A stretch of 64,000 bases of DNA, taken from positions 18,619,001-18,683,000 of the forward strand of contig OY727099.1 in NCBI GenBank assembly GCA_963402885.1, in the 5' to 3' direction. This DNA comes from Antedon bifida. Lineage: Eukaryota > Echinodermata > Crinoidea > Comatulida > Antedonidae. Positions 1 to 10,777 of this stretch are shown in pieces (positions within the stretch are counted from its first letter, which is position 1; the number at the start of each line of letters is the position of its first letter). Under the pieces are notes generated by a model. The model did no database searches. It was not told the DNA's origin and saw only the letters and a list, made by a program, of their open reading frames with translations. A program made the translations under genes and the position numbers.

Positions 1-383
1 TTCGAATAAGATCTTGTTAAATATCAATTTTATAGTCTATACTCAATGATTTTATCAAGCCATATTTCATTTATAACTTCCGCGGTTTTGTACCCATCAC
101 ATTTTAAATAAGATTACATTGTGTGAGTTACCGCTGACTTATAAACCACCAATACAATATCAATTTCTTCTCCTATACTTAATGATTTTTTAAAACCATC
201 TTTCATATATAACGTCCTTGTTTTTGTACCGATTCGATTCGTTTTAAATAAGATTTTATTTAGTGTGACTGTACTGTCGTCCATATAAACCAATGTTAAT
301 ACCTTAAATTTATAATTCATAAACCAGTTAAATTTGAGAATTTCTGTTATGTAAGCGTTTACATGATTGTAATGTATTCTCAG
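1..383. repeat. Diverged tandem duplication (about 140-bp unit) in kinase-gene intron
   Basis: The stretch before the first visible exon contains at least two diverged copies of one unit: 'atatcaattt', 'aatgatttt', 'ttcattta/ttcatata', 'ttttgtacc' and 'aaataagatt' recur in the same order with an offset of about 138-140 bases (near 19-115 and 157-255). No open exon is visible, so it is read as intronic. Confidence 0.5.
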
Positions 384-3300
384 GTCCTGTTGGTGCAACT
401 TCAAGTGAAACTTCGCTAACAGGACCTATCGGTGGTTCGATCGGTGCAGGTTTACTCATACTAATAATTATCGTAATCTTGGTTATTTGTCGAAGAAACA
501 TAAAAAAACGAGTAAGTACTGTTTGGCCCTACAAAAAAGGGTTTGATGCAACCGTGATTGTGATTAGTTACTTAAGTTAAAGGAGTTTGCGTAGCGTATG
601 ACAGTAACAAATACCAGTGTAAAAGTTTTTTTCCAAGACACTTTTGCCCTACAGCTAGACTTCATCAGATATGTCATTAGGTTATGAGTAGACTCCTCTC
701 CGTGGTTTTGTAGAATACGATGTACAGGGACGAAGGTGCACACCAACTCTCTCATATATTTGATCCACTACTAACGACTGAGCAAAACCACGTAGTGGCT
801 GGAGACGAATGTATGCTTGTAACTAACGACATATGAACTGATAAAGTCTAGGGTGATGAGCTGGACGAAAACGTCCGTTTTACATTAGTATTTGTCACTG
901 CCATACGTTACGCAGACTCTCTTATCACTTATGTTTTTTTTTTACACTGGTTGATTAACTGTGAATTTATTTTATTCTACATTGAAAGCAGAGGAAATTG
1001 TTTACACAAGTAACAAAAAAATACCGTTTACCATGTAGACGTACCTATTACAATGCTGGTACGTGTGCATTCTTAACAGGTCGTTGTTGTGAATAAAGTA
1101 CGAATGAATAATTTGAAACCGTCGTTATACTGTATATAATACTGAACGGCATAGTAGTTTATATTACATCATATGTATTTAATCACTTAATCATTTTATC
1201 TGTTCGACAAAAACGTCTGGGGCTTCTAAAGAGTAAATGAAGCTCTGTAGCTCTCAAGCAAGCAATGTACATTTATACACTAATTCATATTAGTTAGACA
1301 TTGCACATATGTGTTATATCTAAACACAGTAGAACTCTTAAAGGGTACACCATTAATGAGGTGCCTTCTGAATACGAATTTGCTGTTATATTATTAAAAC
1401 TTATATTTCCCCGCATTCCTTTCGAATTAGAATGTCCCCTCCTTAATGCTACCAGAATAGAGGTGTATTAAATAACAATCGATCCGTTTTTTACATTTCC
1501 AGAGTGATGAGGAATTTGATAACATCTACTCGGTACCTTATTCAGAAGCTCCAATGAATAATGAAAACGTAAGATTTCTTCTCATCTTATGCTTACAACA
1601 CATCAGTTGAATACCATGCCTATTGTGCATTGCCTTCATTTTCGGTGGTATAATTTGGATATTTGATTGTCTCAATGTGTGTATTGAAAGATTATTCCAA
1701 TGAAATGTAAAATGTCATTACATGCTTATAAAGATACCTAGCCCTGCCTTTGTTATTGTCGAGTTTTATTGGTTTTATATAGGTTTATGCAATCTTATTC
1801 TACATACACCGTAACTTAAAATTGAGGTATTAGCTACAATACGATCAGTTACAAGTATGCTGTTATATTACTATGCAATAAAAGGAATAATATTAATAAA
1901 TAGTTATGATGATCATCATCATCTTCGTTGATCGTCATAATTATTATAATTATCATCATCATCATCGCCATCATTCCTTGCAATATCCTTTCCATCCAGT
2001 GGTGGTGTAACATCTTCTTCACAATCACCAAATCACAATCAATCACAATCACCAAACTATTATAACTAATTTATGATTCAATTTTACTCTCCAGTGTACA
2101 CCAACTGAAAAGAATTCAAATGTCATTTACGATAACCATATTCAACGAGTACGCTTGAATTCTTACGATAATAGAAAAGCGGTGAACCGTGTAAATTATG
2201 AAAGCGAATTAAATTTCGAGAAAGGCGCAGTTGGAGGCGCCGATAACGTATGTTTGTATAACTTTTCGATATGTTGACAAAAATGTTGAGCTTAAATATA
2301 GAAAAACATTATATCAAAAAATGTCATCAGTAAAAAGTATCAAATTCATAATTAATATGTAATTGTTCAAGATTATAATGTGTGTTGAATAAACATAAAA
2401 AATTACATTAGTAAAGAGAAACACATTTGAGGGATCATATTGAATCGATTAACTGCCATGTTTTGCGTGTAATACAATAGTAGATTAAATATTGAGTGTT
2501 ATTGAGTTATATTGATAGATATTGATTAATCATTTTAGATCAATTACGAGCTACCTATCGAGGACTCAATTGAATTTGCTCGAGAAAATCTTGAGATTGG
2601 TGACAAAATCGGTGAAGGAAAATTTAGCAATGTAATGAAAGCACGTGCGTATAACATCCGAGGGCAAAAGCAATGGAGCCTGGTAGCTGTTAAAAGTTTA
2701 AAAGGTAAGGATAGGATACAATCAATCAATTTGTTTGGAATTACATCTTTGGCATACATACACACACACACGCAAAGTGTTTAACATGACATGGTGAAAT
2801 GGAACTAAGTAACAACTTTGTATTTTTATTGTATACTGTACAGTAAATTGTACAAGACATGAATTTTTAAACTTTTAGAATTGAACAATTTAAAAACATT
2901 TAAGTACTAAAATTGATTAACAAAATTAGTATTGATATTAAACACATTTCCAAACAAGCTCGATTCCCGTTACGTTGCACACAAATTTAAAAAAATACAG
3001 TTTTGGAGTTAACGTAACGTCACGAATAATACCTAAAATGTACGCTGATCATGCGTGTGAATCAAAGCCTGAATTGGCTTTTGTTTAAAGGTAAATGTCG
3101 ACTTTAAAAAAATCTCTCTTTTGCATTATGTGAAAGAAAGACAATAACACCATACCCGAGCATGGCCAATAGTACAAAGACACATTGCCAATTAATGTTT
3201 ATACTTTTACAGATTTGAACAAAAAGACTGATTTTTCTCATGAATTACACACACTTCGTAAACTATCACCGCATCCCAATCTTGTTACACTTTTAGGTAT

Positions 3301-6012
3301 TTGCAGTCATGAAGGTAAGACAAATAAATCATTGTTTTTAATCAATTATGACACTTTTTAAAAACGTGCCGTTTTGTGTGAGGATATAGAGGGCGTGCTA
3401 CTACTTTTTGACTGGAGATGTTCAGCTGGTGGCAGTATCAAATAATAAGAAACAGTAGAAAAATCGCAGTACATTTCATAATAGTGTCCAAATGTTGCCT
3501 ATTTAAATATTGCGTGTAGAAGTTAGAAATCACCCCAACAAGTATTTATTTTTCTGCATGTGTAAGCTTATAAACAAGAACAATGTTAACACTTTTAGCT
3601 GAATATTTATTAATTATATAATGTAGATCCATTTTATTTAATCTTCGAATTTGCCGAGCATGGAGATTTGAGAAGCTTTCTGCAAGATCAACAATCTCAT
3701 GTTAGTGACCAAGGACTGTCATTGTCGTCTGGTTTAACACCACACGACCTCATACATTTTGCAAATGGAATTGCAAAAGGAATGGCGTTTCTTTCAGCTA
3801 ATAAGGTAACAGTACATTGAATAATTAATTTAAGTATGCAGGGATTCGGAGTGAATAACTGAATAAGTATAATTCGTTTTTTCGCAAACACATCTGCTAA
3901 ACAATTAGATTCAATGGCACGCTCATTTGCAGTTGCAGTTGACCCATCCGGATTACTCTAATCACCAAGTAAGCATAGGTCTACTAACGAAATATCATTT
4001 GTTTACATAGGTTATTCATCGTGATTTAGCCGCTCGCAATGTTCTTGTCGGAGAAGACGTACAAGGAAAGAAACTTTGTAAAATATCTGACTTTGGACTG
4101 TCACGTGATGTGCTGAAGAAACAATTACATCGTCTCTCTACTCACGCGGTACGTATTAATTGTTTATATATTTGTTTAATAGTATAGTATGTCTGAATAT
4201 TATTAATACTGCTTTATGTGTTTTAGGATGGCTTACCTGTTCGATGGATGGCTCACGAATCATTATTTGAGCATGTTTACACAACCATGAGTGACGTCTG
4301 GTCGTTTGGGGTTGTAGTCTGGGAGATTATTACGTTAGGTACGTTTTTATATACAAGAACATTTTACAATATGTTTGAAAACATGTTTTATTTTATTTTT
4401 TTGTAAAGACCACTAACATTTGTAATGGTAACAGACAACTTAAACTGATAAACCAAACATTTCTCTAGAAATGCGTCCTAATAAAGAATCCGAAGTCGTA
4501 GAAGTGTTTTAATGAATTTAATAACTAATCTCCACAATTCCTACCTCAAATTACACACAAAGCAGGCCTCACTCGTTCTTAAAAAATATATATATATTTC
4601 TATTCTACAAAAACGTATATTTACTGTGTCTTTAATACATTTATCTTAGGCGCAAGACCATATGCAGAGTTGAGTGCCAGACAGGTGATGACAGCGTTAC
4701 AAGCAGGCAAGAGGCTGGAGAAACCAAGCCATTGCAGTGACTATCTGTTAGTGATCCTTTTTAATAAACAGGCCTTATTCTGATCCTTATTTTTAACGTT
4801 CAAAATCGTTACTATTTTCACTTCCCAACTTGTTTTTCAATATTTTCAATCTCGTCGACTTCGTTTCTCTTGTAATTTGTTTCACCTCGCGGTTTTTGTT
4901 TTCGTTGCATCTTCTTTTTGAAACAACTCCCATTTATGTCAAAAGGGTACCCGCTCTGGATTCTTTTGAAATATATTTTAAATCTTATTTGTTCAGAAAA
5001 TATATGGAAAATGCACCTTTGACAATTTATTTATTTTGAATTAGATACAAAGTTATGACGGATTGTTGGCATGAGGTTCCAGGAAAAAGACCAACGTTTT
5101 GTGAACTTGTTGAAACACTCAACCCAAACTCAAACTCAATTGTAGGTTAAAGTATTTGTGGTTGATGACAAACACATTGACAAAAATGACGATCAGGACA
5201 GTGATAAACTCTAAACTTAAAATAAATGGTGGTTATGACAATGTTGGGAGTTAAATGTAAATGATAATGACGCCAAACACCAACTCGAATCAAAGGTTGT
5301 GATGACAATGATGATGATGGTGGTGGTGTTAATGATGGTGGTTATGGTGGTGATAATAGTGATGGTAATGGTGATGGTGACGAAAAATGGTGGTGATGAT
5401 GATGGTGGTAATGGTGGTGGTAATGATGGTGGTAATGATGGTGGTGATGATGATGGTGGTGATGATGATGGTTGTGGTGGTGGTTATGGTGGTAATGATG
5501 GTGGTGGTAATGATGGTGGTATTGGTGATGGTAATGATGGTGGTAATGATGATGGTGGTAATGATGATGGTGGTAATGGTGGTGGTAATAATGATGGTTG
5601 TGGTGGTGGTAATGATGGTTGTGATGGTGGTTATGGTGGTGATGATAGTGGTGGTGGTGATAGTGATGGTAATGGTGGTGGTAATGATGATGGTGGTGAT
5701 AGTGATGGTAATGGTGGTTGTGATGATGATGGTGGTGATGATGATGGTGCTAATGATGATGGTTGTAATTGTGGTGGTTATGGTTGTGATGAAGATGGGG
5801 GTGATAGTGGTGATGGTGATCAAGGTGATGGTAGTTACAGTGATGGTAATTGTTGTGTGTTCTCATTTTATTTATTTATTTTTACAATGTAGGTACTTCA
5901 GTTTGATATATTTGACAAGCGTCGTTACAGTGGTCACTTCGTTTTGAATCGTACTGACTCTTCTGATGCGATACCTGAAATAGATAATGGCCATTATGTC
6001 GATATGCACTGA
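384..6012 (+). CDS. Receptor tyrosine kinase, 3' part (TM, juxtamembrane, kinase, tail); 5' end outside window
   Basis: Eleven exons join in phase: 384-511, 1503-1568, 2095-2247, 2539-2704, 3213-3314, 3627-3805, 4011-4148, 4227-4338, 4650-4746, 5045-5141, 5893-6012 (TGA), giving about 451 visible residues. The first exon holds a short linker and a hydrophobic helix ([15 protein letters not shown]) followed by basic RRNIKKR, so a single-pass type I receptor. The juxtamembrane exons carry IYSVP, IYDNH and SYDNR tyrosine motifs. The kinase domain shows a Gly loop (IGEGKFSNV), VAVKSL lysine, HRDLAARN catalytic loop, DFG, and [14 protein letters not shown], all typical of tyrosine kinases of the FGFR/Tie/RET-like group. 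Odd points: serine replaces the third Gly of the Gly loop, the APE motif reads AHE, and the activation loop has no tyrosine. The tail ends NGHYVDMH, a YxxM motif. The ectodomain, needed to name the receptor and ligand, lies to the left. Subfamily unresolved. Confidence 0.9.
1899..1985. repeat. (ATC)n/(ATT)n microsatellite in kinase-gene intron
   Basis: A run of gatcatcatcatc and attattataattatcatcatcatcatc lies between the exons at 1503-1568 and 2095-2247. It makes a spurious minus-strand frame rich in Asp, His, Met and Ile. Simple sequence; nothing coding. Confidence 0.8.
5299..5860. repeat. Long (GGT/GAT)n trinucleotide tract inside the last kinase-gene intron
   Basis: About 550 bases made almost wholly of GGT, GAT and AAT triplets; cytosine is nearly absent from the plus strand. 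The tract lies between the exon ending at 5141 and the tail exon starting at 5893, so it is intronic. It leaves long frames open on both strands (Gly/Asp/Asn, Met/Val and Ile/Thr readings), which is expected of a stop-free triplet repeat and is not evidence of a gene. Confidence 0.9.
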
Positions 6013-6162
6013 TGAGTTTACCAATTTTAAGGAGAAAGGAGGAGGAAGAGAATATTGTTTATTGTAACAACAACGTTGACAATGAAGTGGAAGGACCGAC
6101 GTACAAATTTATTATATAACTCAATTTTATCTTACCCTTACTTACTCAGTGAATAGCATGTT

Positions 6163-6168
6163 AATAAA
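6163..6168 (+). terminator. Probable poly(A) signal of the receptor kinase gene
   Basis: AATAAA 151 bases after the TGA stop, in AT-rich sequence with T-rich stretches downstream. Inferred from position only. Confidence 0.5.
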
Positions 6169-6924
6169 ATTGAAAAGAAGAATCATAAGTTACTGACGTC
6201 GGTTGCTATTGGTAATTTTTAGATTAGGTGACAAATACAATATCATTAAATGAACTCCAAGGCCCAGATTTATTTGACTCTGCATCTCGTATGTTTTATA
6301 TTTGACCTTTAATAATGGCTTATACTGTTTTAAATCTCTCTAAATTGTCGTTTATTAAATCCATTTTTTATATAAAGTATAGTATTTCTTGAGAAATTTT
6401 AAGTAATAATTGTCCCCCTTTTGTTTAAAAATTAATTTCTTCCTTTTTGAATAGATCATTTAATATCGCATAATATATTGTCAACATTTGGACAGAACTT
6501 AAAACATTTTTTACTGGATAAACTGCTGTAATTTAAAGTTTTAAAGTACCATTTATTTTTGTAGTTTTAATATTATTTTGTTGAGTGTTTTTTTGGTATT
6601 AAATAATAACCTGTAATTTACTTTATATTCAATAATATTGCTGTAGTGTTGTTTCACGTATAAATAAAAAGTTGGACAACTTTTTTACAATGAAGTAGCC
6701 AGGATTCTTATTGTCTTACAATATCGGAAGCAATATGAGTTTGTTCCTGCCACTAGACTTGATAGACCGTAACGAAGGAAGCAAACCGGATTATTCACTG
6801 TCTCAGAAGGTCGTCATTATATCTATTATTATAATCGGAAAGGATCTTGATCGACTATTTCAAAATTACACTCTAAATGTTTTGCTGAAACAGGCCGAGA
6901 GTCTACGATTTGGTGCGAGACAGG
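6169..6924. other. Spacer between kinase gene and first C1q gene
   Basis: AT-rich sequence with no exon I can support. It should contain the promoter and 5' UTR of the plus-strand C1q gene starting at 6925. The frame across 6711-6947 overlaps the start of the C1q gene in another frame and has no recognisable domain. Confidence 0.5.
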
Positions 6925-9666
6925 ATGATACCACGACGCCTCATTAACGTGCTCTTGTTAGCTGGTTGTATATCAATTTCAGTAATTTCTAACGTGAAAA
7001 GTGAAGCTGTGCTGAAGGATACCAGCCAAGTTGTAGAAGATAGTTTGCAAAATAATCGTATACCGCGACATGTAACAACGTCTGACTCGGTACATCATCG
7101 GCAACCACAGTTTTATTACGTGCCTGTACAGGGTCCGCCTGGTGTTCCTGGGCTACCAGGACGAACCGGTGCACCTGGTATCGCTGGGGTTTTGGGAACC
7201 TCAGGATACCCTGGTAATAATGGTAATCACGGGAATGATGGAATAACAGGACCTCCGGGTCCACCAGGAATTAGGGGCCCAAAGGGAGAGATCGGTGTTG
7301 AAGGACAATGTGGTAATTTTTGTTTATTATAAAATAAAGTAAAAATAAATAGGGCCTCTAACTAAAATTATGATTATAATAATACAACCCTTTCGTTTGA
7401 CAATGTGTATATCTACAAACGTTTTGATATTGTTTGATATACATTGACAAGGGTGCAAAAGGTTGTAATATAGTAATATTATAGTACAACCCCTTCTAAG
7501 GAGACATCCTCGGAACCTAACAAAGTATCTCCTTAATAAGGTTGATCATAGTGGTAAATCATAATTCCCTTTGTTCATCATGTCAGTCTATTAACTTTTG
7601 CATTCATATTGTTTTTTCTCTATTAAACTGTGTCTTTTTTAATATTAATTTTGTATTGATTAGAAAAGCAACAAATAGTTAATTTAATTATTATTAAATT
7701 TCAGGAATATCGGGGTTAGATGGCTTTCCAGGTGTGGTAGGTTATCGTGGAGAGCAAGGACATGTTGGCCCAAGAGGACCTACTGGTCCAAAAGGGAAGC
7801 CTGGAGACAGGGGACCGGTTGGACCACAAGGAGAAGATGGTACTATAGGTATGTATAAGGCAGGAATGAGATACACACATAAACAATATTTTCATTTATT
7901 TATTTTATTTCAACATAATCCAATAGCTACCAAAGTCGCTTGTAACCTGATTGATACAGTTAAAGAACTTCTATTGCTACATCCTATGATAAAATTGTAA
8001 TTTGTACATGACACAATCCCTGTGTTCCAGCAATGGTTTCAGATAATTAATTCGATCTGACCTTTAAAGCAAGTAATTTTAGCAACAGCAAGCGATTATA
8101 ATAGTCTAGATAATCTATCGGTTTATCTATCCTGATTATCATGATAAATTAGTAATTTCTCCTAGTGGAGCTAAACATTATTACTGGTATATTTTACAGG
8201 TTTTCCTGGTAAACCTGGAACACAAGGATCTAAAGGAATACCAGGGACGTTTACCACTACAAATGCCGTGAATAGACAGTATCGTGCGTTTTCAGTGGCT
8301 CTAAATAATAATATAGTAGCAAATGACGGTGATATGGTGATTATATGGGAACATGAGTTTTCAAATATAGGAGGCGACTTCGATATGGAAACAGGCGTGT
8401 TTAACGTTACTGTATCAGGTATGGCACAATGTATACCATTCTAAGAGCTTTATCCCGCGATAGGCTATATAATAATATTATTCGCAATCACCGATGAGTG
8501 AAAATCGGATTGGTCTTTCATTTCACGTTCATTGTCAATTTATAGATTCAGTTTTAAATTTTGTGTTTTAAATAGTTTGAAAGTTCCATTTCTTTTTATT
8601 TATTTATTTTTCCTTTCTTGGATTTTATTCTGAATTAATAATGGCACATTGTTTCGTTACAGGGTCATATTTCTTTACCTTCCACGTATCCAAAACATCT
8701 CGTCAGACTTATCCACATGTTCAACTTGTGAAGAACGGTAAAGTAACATCTATGCTATTTTGTTATCCTTAAGTAGACCACTTGTTAGGTGTTTTCAGTA
8801 ATAACTGTAATAACAGTTTAGAGTTATCATCGTCATCATTGTCATTATGGTCTCGGTGTAGGCCTACATCTCATGCACACGTCTCCCGGTGTACTTTGGT
8901 TGCCCCGGTCGGATTATTTTTTTTCTATCGTCTAAACCATTCAAATACGGGGAAATGTACTGTCCCATGACGTGAAGCCCGTATATGTACGGGTTGACTT
9001 TTTGGGGGTCACTGAATTGCACTTTTTGAGAATTTGACATTTGACCTAGGTCCAAAAAAGATGCAATTTTTCGGAAGGCCAATACATTTCACATAACAAT
9101 AAAACCAACAATTGCAGAAAGTTAGTCATAAAAATGTATTTTCTAAACCTATTAAAAATACCTTATTTAGCCTCAGTAGAAACGTCTTATAAGGCAGCAG
9201 TTATGAATAATTCATGATACTAATTATGGCATAATTAGTACGTTATAGGGGCCCTATATCATATTCAATAATCTCAAGAAATATTCATGATTCCTGTGAA
9301 CATAATGCGCCCTGGCCCGTAGATGACAAAACACGTCTTTCCAAAGTTAAGTTTGCAGTTAAAATGAAAACGTTGAAAGTTATTAAATAACGTGTGATGA
9401 TTGTCCAGTAACCGACTCAGCACATATCTAAGTCTACGATATTTAAATAAAACAGTATGTTCAATTATCTTACAGGTGAAAATGTTGTAAGTGCTATTGA
9501 CTATGGACCTAACGATAGCGATGATTCCAGCGGCAATAGCGTCATTTTAACATTACGTAAGGGTGACGTAATCTGGATGGTGTTACACGGAGAGCGAGAA
9601 CTTTCAAGCAATCCATACAAATTCACTACTTTCTCTGGATTCTTGATTTTTCCAATGCCTATTTAA
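6925..9666 (+). CDS. Secreted collagen-like C1q-domain protein, copy A
   Basis: Five exons, 6925-7312, 7705-7848, 8200-8418, 8663-8737 and 9476-9666 (TAA), encode 338 residues. The ATG at 6925 starts a signal peptide (basic MIPRR, then [12 protein letters not shown]). A short linker leads to about 41 unbroken Gly-X-Y triplets (residues ~72-195) starting [10 protein letters not shown]. The C-terminal ~140 residues are a C1q head: FNVTVSGSYFFTF fits the C-terminal half of the C1q signature and N-x4-F-x6-F precedes it, but tryptophan stands where the pattern starts with phenylalanine. It ends [12 protein letters not shown], a typical last beta strand. Such proteins are secreted, trimerise and usually bind ligands in innate immunity or matrix; the exact role is not shown. 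A paralogue lies tail to tail on the minus strand. AATAAA at 9760-9765 is the likely poly(A) signal. Confidence 0.93.
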
Positions 9667-9759
9667 TGACACATTATATGAGTTATTTTTCATAGTTACT
9701 GCTAAAGTAAATCCTCTTTAATTGTATATATTTTGTTTCATATTTGTATTTCCGAAAAC

Positions 9760-9765
9760 AATAAA
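9760..9765 (+). terminator. Probable poly(A) signal of C1q copy A
   Basis: AATAAA 94 bases beyond the stop codon, followed by a T-rich stretch (ttttttctctggtgt) that could serve as downstream element. Confidence 0.6.
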
Positions 9766-10532
9766 GTATTCATTTCTGAATTTTTTCTCTGGTGTATAGC
9801 ACTAATAAATTGTAGGCCTAGAAAGTATATATTATTAATTTTAATTTCAATGTTAATATCATGTGTAATAAAATACATATGATATTATAAAAAAATGCTA
9901 TATGGCTACTTCTGCTGCTGATGGTGATGATAAGAATGATGATCACGTGCTCGCCAACAAAACGTAAATAAGATAAGATATAGGCTACAAACAAAATCAT
10001 GAAACTTCATCATCACGTGATTGTAATTAGTTATTTCAAAGAAGAAAAATTGTGCTGCTGCTGATGATGATGATAATGATGTTGATATTTTGAAGAATAT
10101 GGATGAATAATTATGATCATGATATAAGCAGAAAGTTTAAAATACCATAATGTACTTACATCACCAACATAATTTATATTGTCATTATTTAGGAATCGCT
10201 TCATGTCAAAGACTATCAAGAGACTAATGAGAACCAACCAAAATAAGTTAATCGTTAGTTCACTTACGTTCGTGTTTGCTACGCATTACTCACATTCAGC
10301 ACATAACGCATTAATTGTGCCGATCTGCATAATATTTACCGTAGGTCCTGATTGTAAATAAAAATAATTATCATCATTATTGCCATCTTCTTTCTTCAAA
10401 TATTAGTCCTCCTCATCATCTTAATAGATCTTCAATATTTGTTTTCTTTTCACCAATGGTATCATGTGTGTGCATGCAATATTGTTTTAAAAACAAACAA
10501 CAAAACGTCGCATACATTTAAAAAAAATGTAT
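9766..10532. other. Spacer between two convergent C1q genes
   Basis: AT-rich gap between the 3' ends of the two C1q genes. It holds several GAT/ATC short runs (around 9910-9940, 10060-10080 and 10370) and no exon-like sequence. Confidence 0.5.
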
Positions 10533-10538
10533 TTTATT
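10533..10538 (-). terminator. Probable poly(A) signal of C1q copy B
   Basis: TTTATT on the plus strand (AATAAA on the minus) about 240 bases past the minus-strand stop at 10778. Confidence 0.4.
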
Positions 10539-10777
10539 GATAATCATGTAATGATGCATATTGTACAATACAGTATTTAATTATACATAAACCTAAACTT
10601 AAAGGAGTAGGCTTAACAACGTTACTGTTTAAAAAGAGACATTAATTTTAAACATTATATATTGTGAGGCCTGGCCATCCCTCCCAAATGTTATAATCGC
10701 CCGCCATTTAATTAATATATCTCCCTCCCATCGAAACATAAATTAGAACGTTTCTACTCAAAATTATTGTCATGCCA

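Noticed and set aside
5299..5947. Long frames reading Gly/Asp/Asn-rich, Met/Val-rich and Ile/Thr-rich proteins
   Set aside because: They come from a triplet repeat without stop codons and lie inside an intron whose flanking exons splice in phase; both strands are open together.
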